The notes: a model not told the origin generated them from the letters alone. Numbered from the stretch's first letter, positions 54,146 to 63,570 are shown. The stretch is DNA of 64,000 bases from Bacillus sp. DTU_2020_1000418_1_SI_GHA_SEK_038 (GCF_032341175.1 NZ_CP135435.1:2852001-2916000); one strand, 5' to 3'. A program made the numbers and translations.

Positions 54146-55057
54146 ATGAAAAAAAGACAGTTGGGCACATCGGATTTGTATGTAAGTGAGCTCGGACTTG
54201 GGTGTATGTCCCTTGGCACGGATGCGACAAAAGCACAAGAAATTATAGAAGCAGCATTAGAGGCGGGGATTAATTACTTCGACACGGCTGATTTATATGA
54301 TTTTGGAACAAACGAGCAAATTGTTGGTCAGGCTCTACACCATGTAAGGGATAAGGTCATCATTGCTACGAAGGCAGGAAACCGCTTGAATGACAGCAAA
54401 GATAGCTGGAGCTGGGACCCTTCTAAAAACTATATAAAGGAAGCTGTCAAAGCAAGCTTAAGCAGATTAGGAACGGATTACATTGATTTATACCAGCTTC
54501 ATGGCGGGACGATAGATGATCCAATTGATGAAACGATTGAAGCATTCGAGGAGTTAAAAAAAGAAGGTTTAATCCGCTTTTACGGAATATCTTCTATTCG
54601 TCCTAATGTCATTCGTGAATATGTGAATAATTCGAATCTGGTTTCTGTTATGGTCCAATACAGCTTATTAGATCGCCGGCCGGAAGAGGAGGTGCTTCCG
54701 CTTCTTGAGAAAAATGGCATTGGAGCTGTTACTCGCGGACCACTGGCAAAAGGGATTTTAAGTGAAAAAATGCTAGAAAAAGCAACGAAAAAAGGCTATC
54801 TAGACTATCAGCTGGAAGAACTACAGAAAACGATTCCTCTCTTGCGGGAAAAACTTTTTGATGCCCGTTCCATGACAGAGATTTCCTTGCAATATAATTT
54901 GGCTCATTCTGCTGTTTCGTCTGTTATCGCGGGAGCTAGCAGTGTTAAACAAGTTAAAGAGAATGCTAAAGCTGTTGAAGCAGAGCCGTTATCGGAAGGA
55001 GAGATTTCTATTATAAAAGCAATCACGAAGATGAGCTTGTATGAGCAGCATAGATAA
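54146..55057 (+). CDS. yqkF: Aldo/keto reductase YqkF
   Basis: 303-residue NADPH-dependent oxidoreductase with the AKR catalytic tetrad: Asp in FDTADLYDFG, the neighbouring Tyr, Lys in ATKAG and His in YQLHGG. The NADP-binding end 'SSVIAGASSVKQVKENAKAV' fits. The natural substrate is unknown. The AUG has GAGG upstream, and it is convergent with yqkE. Confidence 0.9.
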   Translation: MKKRQLGTSDLYVSELGLGCMSLGTDATKAQEIIEAALEAGINYFDTADLYDFGTNEQIVGQALHHVRDKVIIATKAGNRLNDSKDSWSWDPSKNYIKEAVKASLSRLGTDYIDLYQLHGGTIDDPIDETIEAFEELKKEGLIRFYGISSIRPNVIREYVNNSNLVSVMVQYSLLDRRPEEEVLPLLEKNGIGAVTRGPLAKGILSEKMLEKATKKGYLDYQLEELQKTIPLLREKLFDARSMTEISLQYNLAHSAVSSVIAGASSVKQVKENAKAVEAEPLSEGEISIIKAITKMSLYEQHR

Positions 55058-55067
55058 TAATAGAGCA

Positions 55068-55099
55068 TAAAAAATCGCTTAAACTTAAGCGATTTTTTA
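55068..55099. terminator. Bidirectional terminator between yqkF and yqkE
   Basis: Arms AAAATCGCTTAA and TTAAGCGATTTT with A- and T-runs. Confidence 0.9.
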
Positions 55100-55103
55100 C
55101 ACC

Positions 55104-55349
55104 CTATTTATATTCCTTCCAGTTAAGATTGCTTTCACTCAGCAATTCTTCAAAGCTCTTGTTCTTTTCCCGCAATCTTCTTTCTTCCCTTTTTCTTTGC
55201 TCTTCCTCTTCCTTTTGCTTATCTTCTGCTGCTTTTAATTCCTGCTTCGTGTCTTTTAATTTTGCCATTAATTCTTGGTTTAGCATATCTCCAAGTGTAA
55301 TTGGTTTATCATCCTTTTTAGGCTGGGAATGCTGCTTTTTCTTTTTCAT
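55104..55349 (-). CDS. yqkE: YqkE, DUF3886 coiled-coil protein
   Basis: 81-residue protein with a basic head (MKKKKQHSQPKKDDKP), then a long Glu/Lys/Arg coiled coil (about residues 28-70) and the end 'NLNWKEYK'. Function unknown; location beside yqkF and yqkD agrees with B. subtilis. Confidence 0.85.
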   Translation of the reverse strand: MKKKKQHSQPKKDDKPITLGDMLNQELMAKLKDTKQELKAAEDKQKEEEEQRKREERRLREKNKSFEELLSESNLNWKEYK

Positions 55350-55394
55350 AGAAATCCCCTCATAAAATTAATTTTGCCACCAATTATATCATAA

Positions 55395-55769
55395 TTACTT
55401 ATTTAAAAACTCCAGAAATTCAATTCTATTGCCGAATGGATCATCGACAAAAAAGCGACTTCTTCCCTCAATTGGCGGCTCTTCTTTAATTTTGCATCCT
55501 TTAATTTCTAATTTATTACGCAGGCCCTCTAAGTTCTCCACAATTAAGCCTGGATGTGCTTTTTTTGCCGGAAGAAAGTCTTCTTGCACCCCTATATGTA
55601 TTTCCTGGGTTCCGCATAAAAACCAGCATCCTCCTCGCTTTTGGAGATTTTCTGGCTTTGGTATTTCTTCTAGACCAAGGATTTCTCCGAAAAACAATCT
55701 TGCCTGCTCCTCACAGCCTTTTGGTGCAGCTAATTGAATATGATCAATTCCTTTAAATCGAAATGTCAT
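55395..55769 (-). CDS. VOC-family (glyoxalase-like) protein
   Basis: 124-residue vicinal-oxygen-chelate protein with two beta-alpha-beta-beta-beta units. Metal-ligand candidates are His in GIDHIQLA, His in QEIHIGV and Glu in GNRIEFLEF; the fourth is probably the His in KKAHPGL. Typical of small single-domain VOC enzymes in Bacillus with unknown substrate. The neighbours give no pathway clue. Confidence 0.85.
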   Translation of the reverse strand: MTFRFKGIDHIQLAAPKGCEEQARLFFGEILGLEEIPKPENLQKRGGCWFLCGTQEIHIGVQEDFLPAKKAHPGLIVENLEGLRNKLEIKGCKIKEEPPIEGRSRFFVDDPFGNRIEFLEFLNK

Positions 55770-55825
55770 TGAATCTCTCCTTTAATTAGGAAAAGCACAG
55801 CCATTGATAACTGTGCCCATCAAAT

Positions 55826-56494
55826 TTAATAAGCGTCTGTTAGGACATGATCGTCTACCTGTAAAGAAGCTTCCGTTGATTGGACAACCTCCTCAATCGT
55901 AAAGCCCCTAGCCACTTCCACAAGCCTTAGTCCCGAATCTGTTACATCAATGACTGCTCTCTCCGTAATAATCCGATTGACAACTGCTTTGCCTGTTAAT
56001 GGGAGTGTACATTCTTTGAGGATTTTCGACTCCCCGTTTTTATTCGTATGATCCATGATAACAATAATTTTCCCTGCACCGTGAACGAGGTCCATCGCTC
56101 CCCCCATTCCTTTAATCATTTTGCCTGGAATCATCCAGTTTGCAAGATCCCCATTTTCAGAGACTTCCATTCCTCCAAGAATGGCAATATTAACATGACC
56201 TCCACGGATCATGGCAAAGGATTCAGCACTATCAAAATAAGCAGCACCCGGAATGGCTGTCACTGTTTCTTTTCCAGCATTAATTAAATCAGGGTCGACT
56301 TCCTCTTGAGTAGGGTAAGGTCCAATGCCAAGCAGACCATTCTCAGATTGAAGTACCACTTGCTTATTACTTGATATATAGTTAGCAACGAGGGTTGGCA
56401 TTCCAATTCCTAGATTCACATAGAAGCCATTTTCAATTTCCTTTTCAGCTCGCCGCGCAATTTTTTCACGAACTCCAGCTTTATCGTTACTCAT
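55826..56494 (-). CDS. scoB: 3-oxoacid CoA-transferase subunit B
   Basis: 222-residue beta subunit that carries the catalytic Glu in [10 protein letters not shown]. Together with the A subunit it moves CoA between succinyl-CoA or acetyl-CoA and acetoacetate. Other signatures: '[15 protein letters not shown]' and [20 protein letters not shown] precedes the ATG. It lies 22 bp after scoA and forms an operon with the thiolase. Confidence 0.92.
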   Translation of the reverse strand: MSNDKAGVREKIARRAEKEIENGFYVNLGIGMPTLVANYISSNKQVVLQSENGLLGIGPYPTQEEVDPDLINAGKETVTAIPGAAYFDSAESFAMIRGGHVNIAILGGMEVSENGDLANWMIPGKMIKGMGGAMDLVHGAGKIIVIMDHTNKNGESKILKECTLPLTGKAVVNRIITERAVIDVTDSGLRLVEVARGFTIEEVVQSTEASLQVDDHVLTDAY

Positions 56495-56516
56495 GGCAAA
56501 TTCTCCTTCCCAACAA

Positions 56517-57206
56517 TTATTTCGACAATGTCAGTCTTTCAATGCGTTTTTCCTGATTCCCTTGGATTAGCATTTGCACATAAATGCTAGGGGTATGAAT
56601 ATGATTTGGATCTAGCTCACCGATTTCATATAGATTTTCTACCTCTGCTATTGTTACTTTTCCCGCAGCGGCAATCATCGGGTTAAAGTTTCTGGCTGTT
56701 TTGTGATAAACAAGATTGCCCATCTTATCAGCCTTCCAAGCTCTTACTAGACTGAAGTCAGCGACAAGTGCTTCTTCAAGCAAATATTCTTTTCCATTAA
56801 AAACCTTTGTTTCCTTCCCCTCTGCAATTGGGGTTCCTACACCTGCTGGCGTATAAAAAGCCGGTATGCCAGCACCGCCAGCACGAATTTTTTCTGCCAG
56901 TGTTCCTTGCGGCAGAAGTTCAACCTCAATTTCACCGGCCAGCACCTGTCTTTCGAACTCTTTATTTTCCCCTACATAGGAGCCTATCATTTTCTTAATC
57001 TGTTTATTTTTTAAAAGGAGCCCAAGACCCCATTCGTCTACGCCACAGTTATTCGAAATAACCGTTAAATCTTTAACACCCTTCTCAACTAATGCAAGAA
57101 TCAAATTTTCCGGGATTCCACAAAGTCCAAAACCGCCAACCATTAAAACAGCGCCATCATGAATATCCTTCACTGCTTCATTAAAGGAAGTACAAATCGT
57201 TTTCAT
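56517..57206 (-). CDS. scoA: 3-oxoacid CoA-transferase subunit A
   Basis: 229-residue alpha subunit. Recognisable parts: '[19 protein letters not shown]' near the N-terminus, DEWGLGLLL, and [16 protein letters not shown]. Operates with ScoB to activate acetoacetate. The ATG at 57206 after GAGGGGAG is used; the longer frame adds six codons. Confidence 0.92.
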   Translation of the reverse strand: MKTICTSFNEAVKDIHDGAVLMVGGFGLCGIPENLILALVEKGVKDLTVISNNCGVDEWGLGLLLKNKQIKKMIGSYVGENKEFERQVLAGEIEVELLPQGTLAEKIRAGGAGIPAFYTPAGVGTPIAEGKETKVFNGKEYLLEEALVADFSLVRAWKADKMGNLVYHKTARNFNPMIAAAGKVTIAEVENLYEIGELDPNHIHTPSIYVQMLIQGNQEKRIERLTLSK

Positions 57207-57259
57207 GTCATTCTCCCCTCTCATTCGAGAACGTATATTTTAGGCTTTCTCCCCCACTA

Positions 57260-58447
57260 TTAAACTAATTCAACTACGGTTGCAACACCCTGTCCCCCGC
57301 CGATACATAAAGTTGCAAGACCCTTTTTGGCCTGACGCTTTTTCATCTCATGAATTAACGTCACTAGAATTCTAGCACCGCTTGCACCAATTGGATGTCC
57401 TAATGCAATGGCCCCTCCATTCACATTCAGAATATCTTTATTAAACTGAAGCTCTCTGTCTACAGCTAGTGATTGTGCTGCAAATGCCTCATTTGCTTCA
57501 ATTAACTCTAACTCCTCCATTGAAACTGCTGCTTTCTCAAGTGCCTTTTTAACAGCATTTACTGGCCCTATGCCCATAATACTCGGGTCTACTCCTGCAC
57601 TTGCATTTCCTTTAATTGTGACGAGGGGCTGGATCCCAAGCTCATCGGCCTTTTCCCTGCTCATAACGATTAGAACTGCAGCACCATCATTGATGCCCGA
57701 AGCATTTCCTGCTGTAACACTGCCGTCTTTCTTAAATGCCGGTCTTAGGGCAGCTAATTTTTCAGCAGTTGTTCCTTTTTTCGGGTATTCATCCGTATCA
57801 AACACGATCGGATCTCCCTTTCTTTGCGGAATCTCAACAGGAACGATTTCATCTTTAAATTTGCCTTCTTCAATAGCCTTTACAGCCTTTACTTGGCTTG
57901 CGGCAGCAAACTCATCCTGCTCTTCCCTGCTAAGTCCGTATTTATCACAAAGGTTTTCTGCAGTGATTCCCATATGATAATCATTAAAAGCACACGTCAG
58001 TCCGTCAGAAACCATTGTATCTAACAGCTGCTGGTTGCCCATTTTAAACCCATTCCGTGCATTTTTTAATATGTAAGGTGCCTGGCTCATGTTCTCTATT
58101 CCACCAGCAATCACAACGTCAGCATCTCCTGCCAAAATTGCTTGTGCTGCCAGATGAACAGCCTTCAATCCAGATCCGCAAACTTTATTAATCGTCATTG
58201 CGGAAACGCTTTCAGGAAGGCCCGCTTTAAGTGCTGCTTGTCTTGCAGGATTCTGTCCAAGCCCTGCCTGCAGTACATTTCCCAGAATTACCTCATCAAC
58301 CTGCTCAGGCTTAATTCCGGCCTTTTCAAGTGCTCCTTTAATCGCAATCGCACCTAATTCAGGAGCTGATACATCCTTTAAACTGCCATTAAAGCTCCCT
58401 ATTGCTGTACGCACTGCGCTGACAATGACTACTTCTGTTTTTGACAT
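57260..58447 (-). CDS. Acetyl-CoA C-acetyltransferase (thiolase)
   Basis: Condenses two acetyl-CoA to acetoacetyl-CoA or runs in reverse. The 395-residue protein has the active-site Cys in [11 protein letters not shown] (about residue 88), His in [13 protein letters not shown] and Cys in CIGGGQG near the end. With scoA-scoB it forms an acetoacetate/short-chain ketone use or ketone-body route. Start at ATG 58447 after AAAGGATG. B. subtilis has several such thiolases, so no single gene symbol is safe. Confidence 0.92.
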   Translation of the reverse strand: MSKTEVVIVSAVRTAIGSFNGSLKDVSAPELGAIAIKGALEKAGIKPEQVDEVILGNVLQAGLGQNPARQAALKAGLPESVSAMTINKVCGSGLKAVHLAAQAILAGDADVVIAGGIENMSQAPYILKNARNGFKMGNQQLLDTMVSDGLTCAFNDYHMGITAENLCDKYGLSREEQDEFAAASQVKAVKAIEEGKFKDEIVPVEIPQRKGDPIVFDTDEYPKKGTTAEKLAALRPAFKKDGSVTAGNASGINDGAAVLIVMSREKADELGIQPLVTIKGNASAGVDPSIMGIGPVNAVKKALEKAAVSMEELELIEANEAFAAQSLAVDRELQFNKDILNVNGGAIALGHPIGASGARILVTLIHEMKKRQAKKGLATLCIGGGQGVATVVELV

Positions 58448-58605
58448 TCTAATCATCCTTTCTCGTCCATCTCATGAATTATACTTCTATTAAATAGTGC
58501 TAAAATCCTTTAATTTCTTGGCAAAAATTATCTAATGCATAAACTAGCCCTACTTTATCCATCTTATTAGGTGTACTTAACAACACTCAGAAGGGGGATG
58601 AAAGA

Positions 58606-58737
58606 ATGACTCAAAAGCGTGACAAAGGCTATAGCCAAAAAGGAAAGCCAAACAGCGATAGTGTTAACCCTACAATTGCAGCAGAGGAACTAGAAAAAGC
58701 GATTCATCCTACAAAACGTCAGAATTCTAAACAATAA
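58606..58737 (+). CDS. 43-residue hydrophilic micro-protein
   Basis: Starts MTQKRDKGYSQKGKP, with a middle PTIAAEELEKAI and a basic end TKRQNSKQ. It has no hydrophobic segment. AAGGGGG lies upstream and a strong terminator directly follows the stop, so it is very likely a true gene. The composition is like minor acid-soluble spore proteins, but I cannot match it to a named Ssp family. Confidence 0.68.
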   Translation: MTQKRDKGYSQKGKPNSDSVNPTIAAEELEKAIHPTKRQNSKQ

Positions 58738-58740
58738 GCC

Positions 58741-58765
58741 GCCGCTCCTTGAGCGGTTTTTTTAC
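58741..58765 (+). terminator. Terminator of the 43-residue gene
   Basis: Arms CCGCTC and GAGCGG, loop CTT, then T7. Confidence 0.9.
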
Positions 58766-58840
58766 ATATAAAATAACTGTGAATGTTTTAAACGCCAATA
58801 AAATGGTAAAATAAAGAAAAAGGCTGCGAGGAGGATGAAA

Positions 58841-59767
58841 TTGAAAAGACTTCTTCGTTATATTCGTTACTTCCTATCCTTCATTCTCTTTTTATCATCT
58901 ATTGGGATTTATTTTACAAATCGCCTTATGTACATGAAGAAAAAGGAAGATCAGTTTATTATTGATCGGGAAAAAGAAGCTGGGCGTCTCAATCCAATCG
59001 AATATGAAAGCCTGCCAAAAACAGAAGTGCTCATCCCTTCTCCCTTTGGCTATCCTCTTAAAACCGTGATTGCAGAACCCTTTCCAAATAAACGCTTCGT
59101 CATCATTTCACATGGAGTAACAGAAAATAAAATAAATTCCATTAAATATATGAATCTTTTTTTGGAGCGCGGATTTAACACGGTTATTTACGATCACCGC
59201 AGACATGGAGAATCCGGGGGAAAAACGACTAGCTTCGGTCATTATGAAAAATTTGATTTAAAGGCGATTGTTGATTGGCTCCGTAAGGAAAAAGGATCTG
59301 ATATTTTGCTTGGTATTCACGGTGAATCGATGGGGGCGGCAACGATGCTGTTATATGCAGGCAGTTTAGAGGATGGAGCGGATTTTTATATTGCCGATTG
59401 TCCATTTTCCGATTTTAAAGAACTGCTAGCGCACCGATTAAAATCAGACATGAAACTTCCTGCCCCAGTCATCCTGCCCATTGCCGATCTGTTTTTACGA
59501 TTGCGGCAAAAATATGCCATTAAACACGTTTCTCCCATCTCAGTGATTAGCAGCATTCAAAAGCCCGTGTTATTTATTCACAGCGAAAAAGATGACTTTA
59601 TTCTGCCTTATATGACCAAGGATTTATATGAACGGAAAAAAGGACCCAAAAAGCTTTACATCGCTCCAAATGGCATTCATGCTCAATCATTGAATGAAAA
59701 TCGGGAGGACTACGAAAAAGCGATTGACGAGTTTTTGAATGATTTTGTTTTCACCGAGAAGGCCTGA
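58841..59767 (+). CDS. yqkD: Alpha/beta hydrolase YqkD
   Basis: Serine hydrolase of about 308 residues with an N-terminal membrane anchor (about 10-28, 'FLSFILFLSSIGIYF'). The nucleophile elbow GESMG in GIHGESMGAA, the acid Asp in HSEKDDFI, and the catalytic His in NGIHAQS form the triad. Substrate unknown. ATG 58835 directly touches GGAGG, so the TTG at 58841 with a six-base spacer is more likely the start. B. subtilis YqkD is about this size. Confidence 0.86.
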   Translation: MKRLLRYIRYFLSFILFLSSIGIYFTNRLMYMKKKEDQFIIDREKEAGRLNPIEYESLPKTEVLIPSPFGYPLKTVIAEPFPNKRFVIISHGVTENKINSIKYMNLFLERGFNTVIYDHRRHGESGGKTTSFGHYEKFDLKAIVDWLRKEKGSDILLGIHGESMGAATMLLYAGSLEDGADFYIADCPFSDFKELLAHRLKSDMKLPAPVILPIADLFLRLRQKYAIKHVSPISVISSIQKPVLFIHSEKDDFILPYMTKDLYERKKGPKKLYIAPNGIHAQSLNENREDYEKAIDEFLNDFVFTEKA

Positions 59768-59787
59768 TTTCCTTAGGCCTTTTTTAT
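59759..59787 (+). terminator. Terminator of yqkD
   Basis: Arms AAGGCCT and AGGCCTT followed by a T-run; it overlaps the yqkD stop. Confidence 0.82.
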
Positions 59788-59799
59788 TTGAACATTAAC

Positions 59800-60318
59800 C
59801 TATTTACTGTTGTTTTTCACTATTCCTCTCGCCATCTCATAATCTCCTAATTTTAAATAGTATCGTCCGCCCTCTTTTTCAAAAATAGGAGCATTTTCAA
59901 GCTTTCCATTTTCCCCGTATACGACCACTGATTGAATATCCTCACGTACAACCTTTCCATAAATGACTGGAAGGCGATTTTCCAAATTGCCCCTATGATT
60001 ATATTCGTAAAAAACATCCTTATAAACAGTCATCCAGTCGTTTTCCTCATGCTCCCAATGATTATGCCCCGCGTTTCCCCAGCCATCTCGGTCATTTCCT
60101 TTTAAAAATGCTACCGTTACGGCATCAATCGGTTCTCTACCGCTCTTCTGTTTCGTTACATACAGGAGAACAACTCCATCCTTGACCTTTTCCTTATGAA
60201 TAACTTCTATCACATTAAATGGGATATCCTCTTCTATGACCTGGTCCATCGTTGCACCCGAACAAGCCGAAAATAGCAGGACCACAAACAAAAGAGAAGT
60301 GATCCATTTAAGTTTCAC
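59800..60318 (-). CDS. Predicted lipoprotein of unknown function
   Basis: 172-residue protein with signal peptide and lipobox FSAC (Cys19 lipidated). The mature part is beta-rich with a His/Trp-rich stretch (GNAGHNHWEHEENDW) and does not look like any family I know. Convergent with yqkD, single gene. Confidence 0.75.
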   Translation of the reverse strand: MKLKWITSLLFVVLLFSACSGATMDQVIEEDIPFNVIEVIHKEKVKDGVVLLYVTKQKSGREPIDAVTVAFLKGNDRDGWGNAGHNHWEHEENDWMTVYKDVFYEYNHRGNLENRLPVIYGKVVREDIQSVVVYGENGKLENAPIFEKEGGRYYLKLGDYEMARGIVKNNSK

Positions 60319-60429
60319 TTTATCTTCCCCCTCCGTTCTTTTGCGTCCTTATCATTTAATGTGAAAAGATAATGAAACATACTCACTTTTACATATTTGG
60401 GTAAAAATAACTAATATTTTTTACACAAA

Positions 60430-60477
60430 AAGGACTGTCCGGAAAGTCAGCTCGTTAACTTTTGGGACAGCCCCTCT
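60430..60477 (-). terminator. Terminator of the polysaccharide deacetylase gene
   Basis: Minus strand imperfect arms GGGCTGTCCCAAAAGT and ACTTTCCGGACAGTCC immediately after the stop, then a T-run. Confidence 0.8.
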
Positions 60478-61209
60478 TCATTCTCCAACTATCTTTGCGA
60501 ATTCCTCAAGACTTGTTGAATACTTAATATAAATTCTCGGTAAATAATACAATTCATCTTTTATACCCTTTTCAGAAAATAGTTCGGGAGTCGTTGTAAG
60601 TCCGAACATATAATACTTTTTTGTCTCTGCTATGACCTTGCTATTGAAATTTCCATAGGGGTAAGATAAAGCAATAACCGGTTTTCCTGTTATTTTTTGA
60701 ATTTTATCCTTGGACTTCTGCAGTTCATATTCATAATTTGTGATTTTCGTTAAATCTGGATGGGTGGCGGTATGAGATTGAATTGAAAACAGTTGTGAAT
60801 CTGACATTATTCTTAAGTCTGATTGCGATAATCGGTTGGCGCGGCCAATAAAGTCAGATATAACAAAAATGGTTCCAGTTGGTTTAAAATGGTCACTTTT
60901 TAGCTTTTGAAAAATATCCATTACATTTAAATTGTTTTTGTATCCATCATCAAAGGTAATGAAAATGGGCTTGTTCACTTTGTGTATATCTTGCCACCGC
61001 TCAAACGTCAATAATGTGTAGCCTTGATTCCGTAAATACATCATTTGCTTCTCAAAATTCTTTGGAGTTACATATAACTCTTTAGTGCCATGACCATCGT
61101 ACTCATCAATGGAGTGGTAAATTAATATCGGTATTTTTTGAGCCGCCAATACTTGTGCTGAAGGAAAAAAGATAAGAAGACTTAAGAATAATAAGACAGC
61201 TTTTTTCAT
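60478..61209 (-). CDS. Secreted polysaccharide deacetylase (NodB homology)
   Basis: 243-residue exported enzyme. A signal peptide (about 1-22, ending VLA-A) precedes a NodB domain: metal-binding FITFDDGY (motif 1 Asp-Asp), SHTATHPDL (motif 2 His-x-x-x-His) and ALSYPYGNFN (motif 3). It probably removes acetyl groups from peptidoglycan or another cell-wall polysaccharide. Substrate cannot be read from sequence. Confidence 0.9.
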   Translation of the reverse strand: MKKAVLLFLSLLIFFPSAQVLAAQKIPILIYHSIDEYDGHGTKELYVTPKNFEKQMMYLRNQGYTLLTFERWQDIHKVNKPIFITFDDGYKNNLNVMDIFQKLKSDHFKPTGTIFVISDFIGRANRLSQSDLRIMSDSQLFSIQSHTATHPDLTKITNYEYELQKSKDKIQKITGKPVIALSYPYGNFNSKVIAETKKYYMFGLTTTPELFSEKGIKDELYYLPRIYIKYSTSLEEFAKIVGE

Positions 61210-61284
61210 AAAACTCCCCGCTTTATTTTTTTCTTATTATTCCTTAAAGGGGTAAAAAAATTATTAAGAGGTCGGAAGAAATTA

Positions 61285-61466
61285 ATGCGGACATAAAATC
61301 CGTTATTTTCATTAAATGGCCCTAATTTAAGGGCTAAGTGGACACTGGGTGCGCTATTTACGGAAAAGCACAAGGAAATCACTGCTTTTTACAAAATAAC
61401 GGAACCTAGGTCCGCATACATATGGAATTAACCCATTTTCACACAAATAACGGATCTGGTGACCAC
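61285..61466. repeat. 182-bp dispersed intergenic repeat, copy 2
   Basis: Partner of 49638-49819, same length and orientation. It has the same head (ATGCGGACAT...ATCCG-TATTTTCATTAAAT), the core AAATCACTGCTTTT and CATATGGAATTA, and the tail with CGGA-CTGGTG. Its modules are again short inverted pairs such as AATAACGGA and TCCGTTATT. It lies between the deacetylase gene and yqkB. Confidence 0.85.
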
Positions 61467-61479
61467 CAAGCCTTGTTCT

Positions 61480-61812
61480 TCATCTTCCAGCTGTCTTATC
61501 AAAAAAACTCATTCGCGGATTTAGGTATTCATTAGGCGTTTTCAATTGAAAGCAGTTTGCTTTTTCGGAGAAATCTATTTTTAAATTCTCATCAAGAAAA
61601 ACTTCTTTTGATTTTTCTGTGTAAATACTGCCAATATCTGTTTTAATTTCCCGGTCATCGCTGTCTAATTCATTCACTAGCCAGAGAGCGGTTACCCCGC
61701 TAACAACACATCCACAGCCATCCGTATCATATTTAAGCTTTAAATAGCCGTTTTTTCCAGCTATTCTTTCTTTTATTTTTCTTGCTGCTGCCTCGGTTAT
61801 TGCAATGTCCAT
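61480..61812 (-). CDS. yqkB: YqkB, HesB/IscA-like Fe-S biogenesis-type protein
   Basis: 110-residue small protein of the iron-sulfur cluster biosynthesis fold, with the N-terminal MDIAITEAAARKIKERI typical of HesB-like proteins. Cys residues cluster in GCGCVVSG and FSEKANCFQL, but the usual C-terminal CG-C pair of IscA is missing, which is characteristic of this subfamily. Function unknown. It is at the yqk locus as in B. subtilis. Confidence 0.85.
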   Translation of the reverse strand: MDIAITEAAARKIKERIAGKNGYLKLKYDTDGCGCVVSGVTALWLVNELDSDDREIKTDIGSIYTEKSKEVFLDENLKIDFSEKANCFQLKTPNEYLNPRMSFFDKTAGR

Positions 61813-62053
61813 TTTCTTATCCCCTTACCTCGCTTTTTCTCTATTATTGTAGCATATTCTGGCGAAGCACCCTCCTCTTGATTACCTTCAGTAGGGAGTC
61901 TTCCTGGTGAAGGGCGTTTTAGAGTTCTCTTAACTACTTTCCACTGCAGTTTTATCTGGTAAATAGTGTCATAAAGCACTTTATTTGCTTTTTGCCACTT
62001 AACCTTTTAACATAGAAAATAAATGTGTCAATTTTGTGAAGGGGTGGATTTTA

Positions 62054-62266
62054 ATGTCAAAAGTTACAATTAAAGTAAATAACAATGGCTCATACCGAAT
62101 TACAGGTGATATTGAATTAATTGATGCGGAAGGAAATAAGTTTGAAACAAAACAAACTTTCTCGCTTTGCCGCTGCGGCAGATCAGCTAAAGCACCATTT
62201 TGCGATGGATCTCATAAGGGAAATTTTGAGTCTGTTGTTCGTGCACCGAAATCCGAAGAAGCATAA
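62054..62266 (+). CDS. CDGSH iron-sulfur domain protein
   Basis: 70-residue protein with one CDGSH/MitoNEET-type motif: CRCGRSAKAPFCDGSHKG supplies three Cys and one His to a [2Fe-2S] cluster. Start at ATG 62054 with GAAGGGGTGG upstream; a start six codons earlier overlaps that site. Family roles are redox or Fe-S handling; no partner is apparent. Confidence 0.9.
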   Translation: MSKVTIKVNNNGSYRITGDIELIDAEGNKFETKQTFSLCRCGRSAKAPFCDGSHKGNFESVVRAPKSEEA

Positions 62267-62286
62267 TTTAATCAATCTTTTTTTGG

Positions 62287-62312
62287 AAACGGGGATATTA
62301 CCCCCGTTTTTT
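62287..62312. terminator. Terminator after the CDGSH gene
   Basis: Arms ACGGGG and CCCCCGT around ATATTA with a T-run on the plus strand. The stop codon of the next minus-strand frame lies in its loop. Confidence 0.75.
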
Positions 62313-62459
62313 CATTTCCGTCCCAACTTTTGCTGGTGCTACCTCTTCTTCTTCCGTTATCCCTTGCAGGATTTCCCGGTCCATCCGACTGCTGTCATCC
62401 CCCGCACCAGGAGCGACATTAGCCATCGGAAGCTGTTCGAGTTCTTTTCCTCTTGGCAT
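62298..62459 (-). CDS. 53-residue acidic micro-protein
   Basis: Begins MPRGKELEQLPMANVAPGAG, with a mid Asp/Ser run (DDSSRMDRE) and an acidic EEEE stretch. No hydrophobic segment. An excellent AGGAGGTG precedes the ATG. The reading frame is too short for usual thresholds but well shaped. I know no family. The stop codon lies inside the convergent terminator hairpin. Confidence 0.65.
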   Translation of the reverse strand: MPRGKELEQLPMANVAPGAGDDSSRMDREILQGITEEEEVAPAKVGTEMKKRG

Positions 62460-62593
62460 GAAAAAAACACCTCCTTCTTTCTTAAGGTGCTTCTCCTGAA
62501 GGATCTTTAATCATTTCCATTACATTCATCAAGTTTCTTACTTAATCAACTGCACAAACATCTATATTAGAAATTTATCAATGATGTTTGGAA

Positions 62594-63460
62594 TCAGGCT
62601 TGCAGCATATGTTCAAGCAATCGTTGAATCGAGTCTAATTTGCGTTTTGAATAAATAATATAGCTTTGAATAATTGGCGGTTTCGTTTTCGAACGAAAGG
62701 AAAGTGACACCAGTTCCTCTCTCTGTATGAATGTATCCGCTATAACGGATGGCAATAATCCCAGAAAGTGGCCGCTTCGTAAATATTGAACATACAGGGA
62801 AGCATGGTCGACCATTAAAGAATGCGTTTCCTTGCCAGCGCTTTCTTCAAACCAATGGTTATAACTAGGTCCCCAATCCATATGAATATAAGGCAATTTA
62901 CTTAAATTAGCCAAATCGATTTCTTCCGTAAAATTGTTATCTGCATTTGCAACTAGCTTAATTTCTTCTTTCTTAAATGGAAGGACCTCGATGTCTGAAT
63001 GAGTAGGTGGAATAAGGACGACCCCAAAATCAACGACTCCATCGAGCACATGCTGAACAATATCCCATGAATGCCCCGTAATGAACCGAAGTGCTGTTCT
63101 TGGGTGCTTTGCTTGAAACTCTTTCATTATTGGAAACAGCAGATAATCCCATAACGAATGCAAGCTTCCTACGACTAATGAGTTTTCAAATGTTTCTTCT
63201 ATACTTACTTTTCTTGATCCTTCATCAACAAGCTCAATGATTCTCTTTGCATAGTCCAGCAACTCTTTACCTGCGGCGGTAAGAAGAACTTGCCGATTAT
63301 CCCGCTCAAATAATTGTTTCCCAAGTGTTTGTTCTAACGCTTTAATACGCATTGTAACGGTTGATTGGGACATAAACAGTAATTCCGCAGATTTTGTAAA
63401 ATTTTTCGTCTGAGCTACAGACAAGAACGCACGAAGCTGTTGAATTTCCACTTTATTCAT
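62594..63460 (-). CDS. LysR-family transcriptional regulator
   Basis: 288-residue LTTR with an N-terminal winged helix ('LRAFLSVAQTKNFTKSAELL', 'QSTVTMRIKALEQTLG') and a C-terminal substrate-binding fold. Divergent from the MFS transporter gene, which it probably controls as LTTRs often act on the adjacent divergent gene. Effector unknown. Confidence 0.9.
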   Translation of the reverse strand: MNKVEIQQLRAFLSVAQTKNFTKSAELLFMSQSTVTMRIKALEQTLGKQLFERDNRQVLLTAAGKELLDYAKRIIELVDEGSRKVSIEETFENSLVVGSLHSLWDYLLFPIMKEFQAKHPRTALRFITGHSWDIVQHVLDGVVDFGVVLIPPTHSDIEVLPFKKEEIKLVANADNNFTEEIDLANLSKLPYIHMDWGPSYNHWFEESAGKETHSLMVDHASLYVQYLRSGHFLGLLPSVIADTFIQREELVSLSFRSKTKPPIIQSYIIYSKRKLDSIQRLLEHMLQA

Positions 63461-63502
63461 CCTTACAATTAGTTTTTTTGATTAATGCTATTATAATTAT
63501 TC

Positions 63503-63516
63503 GTTATACAAATAAC
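63503..63516. promoter_or_regulatory. Candidate LysR operator in the divergent region
   Basis: Perfect inverted repeat GTTAT-ACAA-ATAAC midway between the LysR and MFS genes. It resembles a T-N11-A type LTTR site, but its function is inference. Confidence 0.35.
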
Positions 63517-63570
63517 AATTGTGCTGATACACTTTTAATAGATTCGTTTTGGATGAAAGGTGAGAGCTTG

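Noticed and set aside
61797..61979. 60-residue minus-strand frame overlapping the yqkB start
   Set aside because: GTG start without ribosome binding site, low-complexity composition, and overlap with a well-supported gene.
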